Shown: positions 25,621-34,364, counted from the stretch's first letter. The stretch: 64,000 bases of DNA from an uncultured Candidatus Binatia bacterium (GCA_958295985.1 OY282432.1:2265001-2329000), one strand, 5' to 3'. The notes: generated by a model from the sequence alone, not told the origin. Translations and numbers: made by a program.

Positions 25621-26001
25621 CTACAGCACGGCCACCACTTCGATCTGGAACAGCATGTTGCCGCGGACGGGGGACTTGATGGCATGGCGGGCCGGCCGGT
25701 CGTGCTCGTCGGGGAACATCTTGAGCCACGCCTTGTTGATGGAGTCGCGGTACTCTTCCTCTTTCAGGTAGACCGTCATCCGCACGATATCGTCGGGGCT
25801 GCCCCCGGCGAGCTCCATGAACTTGCGGAGGTTCTCGAACAGCACCTCGGCCTGCCTGTCCGGGTCGGCGGGCAGTTCCCCGGTCTCGGCGTCCCGTCCC
25901 GATATGCCGGAGGAATAGACCACGTTGCCGATCTTCGCTCCCATGGGGATGGGCGCGTTATGGGGCACGCCCGGCAGCTCGATACTCACTCGTTTGGACA
26001 T
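25621..26001 (-). CDS. RidA family protein (YjgF/YER057c/UK114)
   Basis: The 126-residue protein has the RidA fold pattern: NVVYSSGISGRDAETGELP, QAEVLFENLRKFMELAGGS, VRMTVYLKEEEYRDSINKAW and the C-terminal RPARHAI. In that last motif the Arg corresponds to the residue that binds the 2-imino acid carboxylate in RidA. MLFQIEVVAVL is the typical ending. RidA hydrolyses reactive enamine/imine intermediates; relatives take part in pyrimidine or aromatic catabolism. An AGGAGG ribosome-binding site precedes the ATG. It lies 49 bases downstream of an MFS gene on the same strand and may be co-transcribed with it. Confidence 0.93.
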   Translation of the reverse strand: MSKRVSIELPGVPHNAPIPMGAKIGNVVYSSGISGRDAETGELPADPDRQAEVLFENLRKFMELAGGSPDDIVRMTVYLKEEEYRDSINKAWLKMFPDEHDRPARHAIKSPVRGNMLFQIEVVAVL

Positions 26002-26050
26002 GGGTGTAACCTCCTGTGGCCGCCCGCCCGTGGAAAGGGTACGGCGCCGG

Positions 26051-27313
26051 CTATCCCGCAGCGGCCTCCGGCGTTTTCACCGCCCTTGCCGTCACCAGGA
26101 ACAGGACCATGGCGATGACCAGCACCACCACCGTGCTCAGCCCCAAGGACCAATGGATCCCGACGACGGCTCCGAAAAACCCGACCGTGATGCCGCTGAA
26201 GCTGCGCAGGCCCTGGGCGGACATGTTGTAGAGTCCGATGAGGCGGCCCCGCAGGTTCACCGGCGCCTCTAGCTGCACCAGCGTCTGCGCCATGGACAGG
26301 AACGCGAGGTTCAACACGCCGGCGAAGAACAGGAACACCAGCGCCAGCAAGTACTCGGAGGTGGCGGCAAAGGCCACCATCGCTACACACCACAGCATCG
26401 CCAGTACCATCGCCGTGGATGCGCGCGCCCTGAGGAACCCGAACGTTTCCAGCAGCAACCCGCCGGTTACCGCGCCCGCGCCGTTGGCAGTGAGCAGGGC
26501 GGCGTAGCCGAAACCCATCTCATCGGTGCCCAGCGCCAGCGCGAACCCGGGCATCTGGGCCTGAAACGCGTTCCCGACGAAGAAGGCGTAGAATCCCGGA
26601 AGCAGGATCATGGCCAGCAGGATCCGGTTGTGGGAGGCGCCCCACAGCGCCGAAAGCGCCTCGGCCCAACTGCCCCTGCTGCTCTGTCGCCCGGAACCGT
26701 GTCCGGTGTAGGACACCAACTGGCACCATATCACCAGCGGCAGGTAGATGAGGGCGTTGACGCACAGCGCCAGGGTGGGCCGCAGCAACAACATGATGCC
26801 GCCCCCCACCGCGGGGCCGAACAGGATCCCCAACTGCCGTCCCGTGGCGAGCAACCGGATGCCGCTCTGGAGTGTCTCCGGTCCCACGACTTCGTAGATC
26901 ATGAGCTGGCGCGCCGGGTTCCAAATGGCTCCGGCCAGGCCGTGCAGGATCAACAGGATAACCGAGTGCCACATCTCGAGGCGACCCGTGAACAAGAGAA
27001 CGGCCCAGGCGAGGCTGACCGACATGAAGAGCGCCTGGGACCATTGCATCACCCGGCGGCAGTCGAAGCGGTCCGCCAGCGCGCCGAAGTACCACGACAA
27101 CACCAGGAACGGCAGCCAGTGGCTGACGACCGCGAAGCCCTGCAGGGTCTCGGACCGAAACAGGTCGTATATGACCCAGTAGCTGATCACGTGCTCGATG
27201 TTGTCGGCCATCATCGACAACATGTTGCCGACGAAGAACCACGCGAAATCCCGGTTCCGGAGCGCGGCGAACGCGGGCGGGGCCTGGGCGGACGAGGGTG
27301 CGGGTGTGCTCAT
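26051..27313 (-). CDS. Major facilitator superfamily transporter, EntS-like
   Basis: The 420-residue protein has twelve predicted helices. The sequence NRDFAWFFVGNMLSMMADNIEHV at the N-terminus and GALADRFDCRRVMQWSQ in loop 2-3 resemble the MFS_3/EntS group of exporters. The central loop contains GHGSGRQSSRGSWAEAL. Relatives export siderophores or other small molecules, but no biosynthetic genes are near. It is transcribed toward the RidA gene and both may form one unit. The ATG at 27313 is the only reasonable start. Confidence 0.88.
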   Translation of the reverse strand: MSTPAPSSAQAPPAFAALRNRDFAWFFVGNMLSMMADNIEHVISYWVIYDLFRSETLQGFAVVSHWLPFLVLSWYFGALADRFDCRRVMQWSQALFMSVSLAWAVLLFTGRLEMWHSVILLILHGLAGAIWNPARQLMIYEVVGPETLQSGIRLLATGRQLGILFGPAVGGGIMLLLRPTLALCVNALIYLPLVIWCQLVSYTGHGSGRQSSRGSWAEALSALWGASHNRILLAMILLPGFYAFFVGNAFQAQMPGFALALGTDEMGFGYAALLTANGAGAVTGGLLLETFGFLRARASTAMVLAMLWCVAMVAFAATSEYLLALVFLFFAGVLNLAFLSMAQTLVQLEAPVNLRGRLIGLYNMSAQGLRSFSGITVGFFGAVVGIHWSLGLSTVVVLVIAMVLFLVTARAVKTPEAAAG

Positions 27314-27483
27314 GGGACGCCGAAGTTGTCAGACGCGGGTGCGATGCGACTCACTGTAGACAAGTTGCCGGCCCTTTGACAACCGGAGGTGCGGAACGAC
27401 CCGGGAGGACTCATGCGGTGGAACGGGAGGCCGAAGAGGGAAGCAGAAAATGTAACGGAAGCCGAGAAAATAGAATGGAAGCC

Positions 27484-27517
27484 AAAAAAACGAGGGCAGC
27501 CGTGAAGGCTGCCCTCG
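27484..27517 (-). terminator. Rho-independent terminator for the ECF/Spy operon
   Basis: On the minus strand a perfect 11-bp stem, CGAGGGCAGCC...GGCTGCCCTCG, with a five-base loop is followed directly by seven T residues (27490 down to 27484). It lies 24 bases beyond the stop of the first Spy-like gene. This is the clearest terminator in the window. Confidence 0.92.
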
Positions 27518-27541
27518 CTCATGGTTGACGGAGGCCGGCTG

Positions 27542-28084
27542 CTACCGGTGGCCTCGGCCCCTGCGGCCCTTCAGCAGGTGTTGCAACATTTCGTCGGCCT
27601 TCGCCATCTGCTCGGGTGTCAGGATCTCCCTTACCGCCAGCGCGGCATCGGTCCGTGCCCGCAACAGGTCACCCCTTATCTTGGTGACCTCGCCGACCTT
27701 GGCGTCGATCCCGGCCTTGTCCACGGTCTCCCGGGAAACCATCTCCCGAAGCTCGATGCGGGCGACGCGAGCGGCGGCGCGCAGACCGATCCCCTTCTTT
27801 CGCGCGTCCGTAAGAACGCTCTTGATCTTCTTGACCTGATCGTCGGTCAACTCGAGCTTCCTGGCCATGCGCTTGAGCGTCTGCCCATGGCCCCGGCGTT
27901 CGCGCCGGCCTTCGCGTCCGTGCCACCGGTGCCCGCCGCGCTCCTCGCCGCCCTCGGCGCGGGCGATGCGGGCGCCCTCGCCCCGCCGCCCTTCGCCCTG
28001 CTGGCCCCAGGCGATGCCGCCGGTGGCAAGGCCCGCCAGGAGCACGGGCGCCAGGATCAACGCCGTACGTTTTCGATTCTTCAT
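27542..28084 (-). CDS. Spy/CpxP/ZraP-like periplasmic protein
   Basis: The 180-residue protein has a signal peptide (MKNRKRTALILAPVLLAGLATGGIAWG) and then a low-complexity segment rich in Gly, Arg, Glu and His (RRGEG, RGGHRWHGREGRRERRGHG). A helical C-terminal domain follows with two LTxxQ-like elements: LELTDDQVKKIKS and ILTPEQMAKADE. LTxxQ repeats define the CpxP/Spy chaperone and metal-sensing family. The ATG at 28084 follows an AAAAGGAGAACC ribosome-binding site. It is the last gene of the ECF sigma operon and ends just before a strong terminator. A role in envelope stress or metal response under the ECF factor is likely. Confidence 0.82.
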   Translation of the reverse strand: MKNRKRTALILAPVLLAGLATGGIAWGQQGEGRRGEGARIARAEGGEERGGHRWHGREGRRERRGHGQTLKRMARKLELTDDQVKKIKSVLTDARKKGIGLRAAARVARIELREMVSRETVDKAGIDAKVGEVTKIRGDLLRARTDAALAVREILTPEQMAKADEMLQHLLKGRRGRGHR

Positions 28085-28157
28085 TTGCGGTTCTCCTTTT
28101 CGTGTGAGTGGTTCGATCCGCGCGGTGTCAAGGATTAGACGCACCGTGGTTCCCGGT

Positions 28158-28173
28158 GTGGGGCAGGACACTA
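28158..28173 (-). repeat. Stop-codon-associated motif, copy 2
   Basis: On the minus strand the sequence TAGTGTCCTGCCCCAC begins with the TAG stop of the second Spy-like gene. It matches 14 of 16 positions of the copy at 12332-12347. It lies in the 86-base gap between the two Spy-like genes. Confidence 0.55.
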
Positions 28174-28623
28174 GTTGCCGTCGCGCAGCGACTCGAGCCG
28201 CGCGATCATGCGGTCACGCCTCTTGCTCCGCCGCTCACGGAAGTTGTCGGTTCGTCGTTCCAGCTTGCGCGCCTGGGCCTCGTCGAGGGCCGGCCTGATC
28301 TTGCCGTGAAACTCGAAAAGGATGCGGTCGGCCTCTTCGAGACAGCGAATCCGGTCCTGGTACAGCTCCCGACGGGTCTGGCTCAGCAGCGGACCGATCT
28401 CGGCCATCTGTCGTTCGGACAGGTCGAGCTCCCGTTGCAGCATGCGGATGTACCGTCCGCTCGATCCTTGCCTCGCGCCCCCGCGGTGTTCCCCGCCGTC
28501 CCTGAAGTGATGCCATGGCCGGCCCCACAGGTGTCCCACGGAGTGGAGGTGTCCGAGAAAGGCGCCGCCCACCAGGCCCAGCAGGAACACGCCCACCACT
28601 GCGATCAAGGCTTTCCGTTTCAT
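28171..28623 (-). CDS. Spy-like periplasmic protein / heavy-metal sensor-like
   Basis: The 150-residue protein has a signal-anchor (MKRKALIAVVGVFLLGLVGGAFLGHL) and a His-rich segment (HSVGHLWGRPWHHF). A helical domain follows with LDLSERQMAEIGPLLSQT and a basic C-terminus. The pattern resembles periplasmic Spy/CnrX/ZraP-type proteins, with His residues that could bind metal. I chose ATG 28623, which overlaps the anti-sigma stop (ATGA) and follows an AGGAG; an upstream ATG at 28644 lacks a ribosome-binding site. Its stop is the TAG that opens the repeated TGTCCTG motif. Confidence 0.75.
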   Translation of the reverse strand: MKRKALIAVVGVFLLGLVGGAFLGHLHSVGHLWGRPWHHFRDGGEHRGGARQGSSGRYIRMLQRELDLSERQMAEIGPLLSQTRRELYQDRIRCLEEADRILFEFHGKIRPALDEAQARKLERRTDNFRERRSKRRDRMIARLESLRDGN

Positions 28624-29078
28624 GGGTTCCGAGCTCCTACCCATGCCATCAGAACGGCGTCGGGCTCATCCACCGGCGACGCTTCCGGTCCCGACGCGCT
28701 CTCCGGCATGGCGACGGTTACGGGGACCTGCTCCCGTGTTTCCGGCAGCATGTCGCGCCACAGGCCGATGCCGCCCACCAGCAGCACCACCAGCGCGAAC
28801 GCGGGAGCGAGCCGGCGGCTGAACAGCAGCAGCGCATCGCTCAGCGACGCGCGCCGGTCCTCGGCCTCACGAATACCGGCGATGACCCCGGGCCACGCGG
28901 GCCGTTCGGGCGCCGGCTCCGGCGCGGCCGAGAAAAAGCGCCGCCACAGTTGATCCTCCTCGAGGATTGCCCGGCAGGTTGCACACGAACCGGAGTGAGC
29001 CCGGTACGGGTCGGGGATCTCCTCCGTCCGCTTCGCGCCGGCCGTCTCCAGCCATTGTCCGAAATCATCACAGGTCAC
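28620..29078 (-). CDS. Zinc-finger anti-sigma factor
   Basis: The 152-residue protein has an N-terminal ZAS-type metal motif, HSGSCATC (H-x3-C-x2-C). A linker and one membrane helix (about LAPAFALVVLLVGGIGLW) follow, then a short periplasmic part. It should hold the ECF factor encoded just upstream at the membrane until an envelope signal is received. The start is GTG 29078, preceded by a GGAGGTGA sequence at the end of the sigma gene; only three bases separate the sigma stop from this GTG. It overlaps the following Spy-like gene by four bases. Confidence 0.88.
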   Translation of the reverse strand: MTCDDFGQWLETAGAKRTEEIPDPYRAHSGSCATCRAILEEDQLWRRFFSAAPEPAPERPAWPGVIAGIREAEDRRASLSDALLLFSRRLAPAFALVVLLVGGIGLWRDMLPETREQVPVTVAMPESASGPEASPVDEPDAVLMAWVGARNP

Positions 29079-29081
29079 GCT

Positions 29082-29705
29082 TCACCTCCGAATGAACCCC
29101 GAAACATGAGGGGCGAGCATCTTTCGCAGACGTTCGCGCGCCCGGGCGTGGCGCGATTTCACCGTGCCTACGGAACAGTTCAGGATCCGGCCGACTTCCT
29201 GATAGGAGTGACCCTCCATGTCCTTCAGGGTAATCACGACGCGGGACCGCTCGGGCAGGCCGGCCACGGTCCGGGCCACAAGGCCGCTGACGGCGCTCTC
29301 GGACGCTTCGTCCTTCTCCTCGACAGGCGAGTCTTCGGTGGACAGAAGGTCGTGAAGACCCCGGACCGCCTCTTCTCCGGGCTCCGCGTCCAGGGATACC
29401 CTGCCCGATTGTTTCTTGAGTTCGTCCCGGGCGCGGTTGATGGCGATGCGCGTGATCCAGGTGCCGAACATCGCGTCTTCCCGGAATTTGCCGAGGGAGA
29501 AGAACGCCTTGACGAACACCTCCTGGACTACGTCGTCCACGTCCCCGTGATCCGGGCCGAGAAGCCTGCCGACCAGCCGGTGGATGCGCGCCTGATAGCG
29601 CTCTACCAGGAGCCGGTAGGCGTCGGCATCGCCGTCCCGGACCCGTCGCACCACATCCCTCTCCGAATCTTCCAGGGTGAGGGGACACGGTAGAGCCTCC
29701 GTCAT
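29082..29705 (-). CDS. ECF RNA polymerase sigma factor
   Basis: The 207-residue protein has sigma region 2 (YQARIHRLVGRLL...DVDDVVQEVFVKAFFSLGKF...GTWITRIAINRARDELKK). Region 4 carries a helix-turn-helix (SYQEVGRILNCSVGTVKSRHARARERLRKML). It resembles the RpoE/SigE class. I chose ATG 29705 (MTEALPCPLTLED); the longer frame to 29813 reads through the remnant next door. The gene heads an operon of sigma, anti-sigma and two Spy-like proteins, so it probably controls an envelope or metal stress response and its own operon. No ECF-type GGAAC promoter was recognised upstream. Confidence 0.92.
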   Translation of the reverse strand: MTEALPCPLTLEDSERDVVRRVRDGDADAYRLLVERYQARIHRLVGRLLGPDHGDVDDVVQEVFVKAFFSLGKFREDAMFGTWITRIAINRARDELKKQSGRVSLDAEPGEEAVRGLHDLLSTEDSPVEEKDEASESAVSGLVARTVAGLPERSRVVITLKDMEGHSYQEVGRILNCSVGTVKSRHARARERLRKMLAPHVSGFIRR

Positions 29706-29707
29706 CC

Positions 29708-29944
29708 TCAATCCGTTACCTCGCTCGCGTGAAATGACCTCACTGAATTGGACGGATACCGGTTCCCGGGTTGATCGTAGCGGGGTTTGGCCAGGAGGCT
29801 GTCGCCGGCCCACAGGGAGTGGCAGCCGAGTTCCTCGGCCTCGACGGCCAGGTCCAGCAACCTTTCCAGGGAGAAGTCGGGCAGGAACACCGACGCCCGG
29901 TTGTTGGCGTAGAGACCGAAGTTCAGTCGAGGCGCGCCGGTCAT
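29708..29944 (-). pseudogene. Fragment of a luciferase-like (LLM) flavin-dependent oxidoreductase
   Basis: The first 53 or so codons (29944 to about 29786) read RLNFGLYANNR...DLAVEAEELGCHSLWAGDSLLAKPRYD. This is the N-terminal strand and helix of LLM-class monooxygenases. After that the similarity stops and unrelated residues lead to a stop at 29708. A full-length relative is at 49075-50022. It is therefore a 5' remnant of a gene lost by deletion at about 29785. It lies directly upstream of the ECF operon, whose promoter may come from this junction. Confidence 0.75.
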
Positions 29945-30018
29945 GGGGTCACGGAGGGCGTCGCGTTCAGGCGCCTGTATCTACCGTCACGATTCGCCCG
30001 CTCCGACCGGGTCCCGGA

Positions 30019-31848
30019 TCAGCCCGCGGCGTTGGCCATGGAGAGCCGCCGCGCCAGCGGACGGGCCATTCCGGCAACGGCCAGGACCACGCCGATGAGG
30101 TCGCTGAACGTACCTGGGGCAATGAGCATGATCGCGGCCGCGAACACCACCATCCGCTCGATCGCCTCGGCGCGGTCCTTGAGGTCGCCGACCAGCGCGT
30201 AGGCGGTGAGGATCACCCCCGCGGCCGCGGTGGCCGTGGTCAGGATGACGTCCATGGGATGGCCCTGCATGAGCAGCGCGTTGCCGTAGACGAACGCGTA
30301 GGGGAGGATGTACACGGGCAGCGATATGAGGCCCGCGAACAAACTGGTGCGCCAGAAGTCGCTGCCCGCCACGGTGGCCCCCGCGTACGCCGCCAGGGCC
30401 ACGGGCGGCGTCACCATGGACAGCATGCCGGAGAAGAAGATGAACAGGTGGGCGGCGATGGGGAGCACTCCGACCTTCACCAGCACGGGCGCCACCATCA
30501 GCGCGAGGATGATGTAGGCGATGCTGGTGGGCAATCCCATGCCCAGGATCATGGAGGCGAACATGGTCAGCAGCAGGATGATCGTGAAATTGCCGCCCGC
30601 GATGCCGATGACGAGACTCGCGAAGCGGGTAGCGAGCCCGGTCATCAGGATGGTTCCCATGATGATGCCGACGCATGCCACCGCCGTGCCCAGGGTCACG
30701 AAATCCCTGCCGGTGCCCTCGAACACCTGGATGCCCTTCTTGAGAGCGGTCAGGGCCCCGGCCGGGGCCCTGACGGCGAAGCGGCCCCGGTCCTGGAAGA
30801 ACATGGAGACCGCGGCGATGCCCACGCCCAGTACCGCGATGACGGCCATGGCCCGCAACACGGCCTGGACCGGCGACCACCGTAACAGTAACAACACGAT
30901 GAGCAGGCCGATGCCTGCGATGAAGGTCAGTCCCTGGGGCTCGCGCACCACCTCCCTGATGCTGGGCAGTTCGTTCCGCGGCAAGCCGGTGAGCCCGGAG
31001 CGCAGCGCGTAGAAGTAAACGCCCGCCAGGACGCCGATGAAGTACAGCACCGCCGGAATGAAGGCGGCCTTGACGATCTGGAGATAGTCCACCGCCAGGA
31101 ACTGCATCATCAGGAACGCCGCCGCGCCCATGACCGGCGGCATGAACTGTCCTCCGGTGGATGCTGCCGCCTCCACCGCCCCGGCCACGTGGGGCTGGAA
31201 GCCCACGCGCTTCATGAGCGGGATGGTGATGGAGCCCGTGACCATGACGTTGGCCACGGCGCTGCCGCTAACCGAGCCCATCATGCCGCTGGACACCACG
31301 GCCATCATCGCCGGGCCGCCGCGGTATTTCCCCACCAGGGAGCGGGTGAATTCCATGATGAACGCCAGCGCCCCGGTGGCTTCCAGCAGCTTACCGAACA
31401 TGACGAACAGGAAAACGAACTTGAAGGTGATGTAGGTGGCGACGCCGAAGACGCCGTTGCCCGAGAGATAGATGGTAGTGACCACGCGGTCCAGATCGAA
31501 ACCCCCGTGTCCCCCCACCCACCGCGGCAGGTGCTGGCCGTAGAAGACGTAGAGCATGAACACCAGCGCCGTCACCACCAGCGCCCAGCCCACGATGCGA
31601 CGGGTGGCCTCTAGTACGACGATCACGCACACCACCCCCAGCACCATGTCGGTCTGGGTGACGATTCCCGACTTGAAGGCGATCTCCTCGTGCTCGATGA
31701 ACACGTAGCCGAAGGTCGCCAGGCTGAGCGCCAGCCAGAAGAGGTCCAGCGCCACCTGGGCGGGCCGCTCGCGTTCCACCGCCTGGGTGAGGAACACCAG
31801 GGCGAACAGCACCAGCAGGAACAGGCTGCGTTCCTGAAGGGGCGGCAA
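30019..31848 (-). CDS. TRAP transporter fused permease, TAXI family (4TM-12TM)
   Basis: This is a large integral membrane protein of 609 or more residues. It fuses the small DctQ-like part with the DctM-like channel part (GKLLEATGALAFIMEFTRSLVGKYRGGPAMMAVVSSGMMGSVSGSAVANVM). It uses an ion gradient to import organic acids delivered by the TAXI binding protein encoded upstream. The first standard start is TTG 31848, but the frame is open upstream to within the binding-protein gene. The residues RLLAIGLSAYAVWNAFSPLPP there look like the normal N-terminus of the family. The real start may be a CTG near 31929, after an AAGGAGG. The C-terminus has an extra hydrophobic part. Confidence 0.88.
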   Translation of the reverse strand: MPPLQERSLFLLVLFALVFLTQAVERERPAQVALDLFWLALSLATFGYVFIEHEEIAFKSGIVTQTDMVLGVVCVIVVLEATRRIVGWALVVTALVFMLYVFYGQHLPRWVGGHGGFDLDRVVTTIYLSGNGVFGVATYITFKFVFLFVMFGKLLEATGALAFIMEFTRSLVGKYRGGPAMMAVVSSGMMGSVSGSAVANVMVTGSITIPLMKRVGFQPHVAGAVEAAASTGGQFMPPVMGAAAFLMMQFLAVDYLQIVKAAFIPAVLYFIGVLAGVYFYALRSGLTGLPRNELPSIREVVREPQGLTFIAGIGLLIVLLLLRWSPVQAVLRAMAVIAVLGVGIAAVSMFFQDRGRFAVRAPAGALTALKKGIQVFEGTGRDFVTLGTAVACVGIIMGTILMTGLATRFASLVIGIAGGNFTIILLLTMFASMILGMGLPTSIAYIILALMVAPVLVKVGVLPIAAHLFIFFSGMLSMVTPPVALAAYAGATVAGSDFWRTSLFAGLISLPVYILPYAFVYGNALLMQGHPMDVILTTATAAAGVILTAYALVGDLKDRAEAIERMVVFAAAIMLIAPGTFSDLIGVVLAVAGMARPLARRLSMANAAG

Positions 31849-31916
31849 CGGACTGAAGGCGTTCCAGACGGCGTACGCCGACAGTCCGATCGCCAGTAAC
31901 CGGGTAAGGGTCCGGC

Positions 31917-32900
31917 CTACTGCTTCCAGAGCCCGGCCTCCTTCCAGTAGCGGACGGCGCCGGGATGGTATGGGACCCCGATCTGGGTCGTCAGCACCGC
32001 CGGATTGAGCTCCGCATACTTGAAGTAGCGCACATCAGCGGCGAGTTGCTTCAGGTTCTGATGGATCAGCTTGACGACCCGGTAGACCAGCTCCTCGTCC
32101 GCGTCCGCGCGGACCGTCAGAAGGGGGCCGCCGATGTCGAAGGTCTCGACAGCGCTATCGAAGGTGGGCGTGTTCGCCGGAATGGTTTGCCGCGTCATGT
32201 ACGGGAACTGCTTGACCATCTTGTCCACCGCCTGCGGCTCCGGGGGCAGGTACCTCGCGCCCTTCTCGGCATGCAGGCGCAGCGCCGCGGGGATCGGGCT
32301 CAGTCCGGAGACCATGGTGGGCATCGCCACGATGTTGCCGTCGCCTAGCTGTGTGTAGAGGTCGCTCATGCCCGCGTACACCGGCTTGAAGTCCTTCTTG
32401 TAGGTCAGGCCGTGAGCCTTCATCAGCGGGACCATGAACGTGTCCCAGGTCCGGCCGGTGCCCACGCCCACGCGGTTCCCCTTGAGGTCGGCGAAGGAGT
32501 TGATGGGGCTGCCGGGCAGGGTGTGGAGCGTGAAGGCGTTGGGGTAAAGGCCCATGGCAAGGGCCACGGGATACTTTCTCTTGTAGGTCAACACCCCATG
32601 GTACGCCGGATAGGAGTTGTTGGAGGCGATGACGCCCATGAAGATCTGCTTGCGATCGATCAGGCGCACGTTCTCGCGGGAGCCCTCGGTGACCGCCGCG
32701 GTCACGGGAATCTTCATCTCCTTCTCGAGCAGCTTGGCCACGCCGCCCGCCACCACGTAGAAGGCGCCGCCGATGCTGGCGCCGCCGATCTCCATGCTCG
32801 ACGGCGTCTCCGCCGCGGTTGCCCGTTGAGGACCGGACGCCCACGCCAGGGCCATCACCGCGACCGCCACCAGCAGCCCCTTGAGTCTCAGACTTTTCAT
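31917..32900 (-). CDS. TAXI family TRAP transporter binding protein
   Basis: The 327-residue periplasmic receptor has a signal peptide (MKSLRLKGLLVAVAVMALAW...ATAAE). The mature protein has the TAXI signatures IGGASIGGAFYVVAGGVAKLL and TEGSRENVRLI. It also has a central GNRVGVGTGRTWDT that corresponds to the GSxGSGT ligand loop. Glutamate and 2-oxoglutarate-like acids are known ligands of the family. The ATG at 32900 has a GGGAGGTATTC ribosome-binding site; an upstream ATG at 32927 is less likely. It is the first gene of the two-gene transporter operon. Confidence 0.92.
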   Translation of the reverse strand: MKSLRLKGLLVAVAVMALAWASGPQRATAAETPSSMEIGGASIGGAFYVVAGGVAKLLEKEMKIPVTAAVTEGSRENVRLIDRKQIFMGVIASNNSYPAYHGVLTYKRKYPVALAMGLYPNAFTLHTLPGSPINSFADLKGNRVGVGTGRTWDTFMVPLMKAHGLTYKKDFKPVYAGMSDLYTQLGDGNIVAMPTMVSGLSPIPAALRLHAEKGARYLPPEPQAVDKMVKQFPYMTRQTIPANTPTFDSAVETFDIGGPLLTVRADADEELVYRVVKLIHQNLKQLAADVRYFKYAELNPAVLTTQIGVPYHPGAVRYWKEAGLWKQ

Positions 32901-33049
32901 GAATACCTCCCACTTTGTTTGATTCACGACGAGCCGCCAGACCGCCGCCCGACGAATCCGCGTAAAATAGGATGGATGCTTTCGCCAGTCAACCCCAAAA
33001 AGGGTCTTACCAAAGTCCCGCCGAACTTGTCACTCTGTCAACATTCCGT

Positions 33050-33078
33050 TTGACAATCTCCTTGCGCCTAACCTAGAA
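33050..33078 (+). promoter_or_regulatory. Candidate sigma-70 promoter for the ABC binding-protein gene
   Basis: TTGACA at 33050-33055 is a perfect -35 element. With a 17-base spacer the -10 would be CTAGAA at 33073-33078, a weak match. It lies about 90 bases before ATG 33167 in the divergent gap. Confidence 0.35.
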
Positions 33079-33166
33079 GGGGCTTGGATGCGTGAGGGGC
33101 AGGATGCCGTCCTTGCGCATGCGTAACGTTCAGCAGAGGAGTCAAACCGAGAGGAGGACCACCGGT

Positions 33167-34210
33167 ATGAAGGCATTACAACTGACCGTCGCGCTTCTGT
33201 TCCTCACCGCGTCCGCGGCGTGGGGCCAGAGCGAAACTCTCAAGAAGCTGGCCAACTACAAGGGGGCCGCGGCGGACTACGAGAAAATGTTGCATGCGGG
33301 CGCCAAGAAGGAAGGCAAGGTGGTCTGGTACACTTCGCTCGGCGGCAAGTCATGGAAGACCATCAGGGCGGAGTTCGCCAAGAGATATCCGGACGTCAAG
33401 GTCGAGGTCTACCGGGCGGGCAGCAAGGACATCTCGTCGAAGGTCTTTGCCGAGGCCAAGGCCGGGAAACACCTGGCGGACACGACCGAGACCACGCCCG
33501 GGATCATGCAGTTGTTCCGCGAGGCAAAGATCATCATGCCCTACACCAGCCCGGAGCACAAAAGATGGCCGGATGAGCACCAGATCAAGGCCGAGAGCGG
33601 CGGCGTGTGGTGGGTCACGGACCGCGAGTCCTTCATCGGACTGGGATACAACACCAAGAAGCTGCCCAAGGACCAGGCGCCCAAGAGCTTCGACGACCTC
33701 CTGAACCCGGCCCTCAAAGGCAAGATCGTGATGAGCATCCTCAGCACCGGCGACCGGATGCTGGGGACCATGCTCAAGGTCAAGGGGCCGGAATACGTCG
33801 AGAAGCTCAAGAAGCAGGAGGTCAAGCTCGCGAAGATCTCGGGCACAGCCACGCGCGACCTGATCATCTCGGGCGAGTTCGTCGCCTCACCTTCGGTATT
33901 CCGCAATCACGCGCTGGTGAAGATCAACGAGGGAGCGCCGCTGGGGTGGAACCCCCTGGATGAAGTCCCGACCAATGCCGGAGGCTCCTCGCTGTTCGCC
34001 AACGCGCCCCATCCCCATGCCGCGCTGCTGCTCATCAACTTCGTCCTGACCGATGGACAAAAGATCCTGCAGAAGTTCCACTACGGCATGGCGTGGAGGG
34101 ACTACCCGTTCAAGCGCGTGTATCCCGAAAGGGGGTTGAGCGCGGCCGAGTACAACAGGTCCCTCAAGAAGTGGAACAAGTTGCTGCGTTCCGTCGGCCG
34201 CAGGGGCTGA
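33167..34210 (+). CDS. ABC importer binding protein, ferric-iron type (SBP_bac family)
   Basis: The 347-residue protein has a signal peptide that ends at SAAWG-Q. The mature part (KEGKVVWYTSLGGKSWKTIRAEFAKRYPDVKVEVYR) fits the FbpA/FutA-like extracellular binding-protein group, followed by GLGYNTKKLP and DLLNPALKGKI. I chose ATG 33167 with GAGAGGAGG before it; a frame from 33092 lacks a signal sequence. The iron-binding double Tyr is not obvious, so the ligand is open. It precedes a fused permease, but no ATPase gene is in this cluster. Confidence 0.88.
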   Translation: MKALQLTVALLFLTASAAWGQSETLKKLANYKGAAADYEKMLHAGAKKEGKVVWYTSLGGKSWKTIRAEFAKRYPDVKVEVYRAGSKDISSKVFAEAKAGKHLADTTETTPGIMQLFREAKIIMPYTSPEHKRWPDEHQIKAESGGVWWVTDRESFIGLGYNTKKLPKDQAPKSFDDLLNPALKGKIVMSILSTGDRMLGTMLKVKGPEYVEKLKKQEVKLAKISGTATRDLIISGEFVASPSVFRNHALVKINEGAPLGWNPLDEVPTNAGGSSLFANAPHPHAALLLINFVLTDGQKILQKFHYGMAWRDYPFKRVYPERGLSAAEYNRSLKKWNKLLRSVGRRG

Positions 34211-34364
34211 CGGTTACGGGGTTCCCGTCGATCACACGAAACCTCCCGCGTCACACCAACCGACAAGCCGTGAACACGGGGGCAGGGCACGAACCTGTCC
34301 CCGTGCCCGCGGCGGATGCGCATGACCGGGACGGTTCGGACAATCCGGTCGAGGAGTTTGGCCT

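Noticed and set aside
29706..29813. Upstream ATG 29813 for the ECF sigma factor
   Set aside because: The added residues come from the junction with the luciferase-like remnant and have no sigma-factor similarity.
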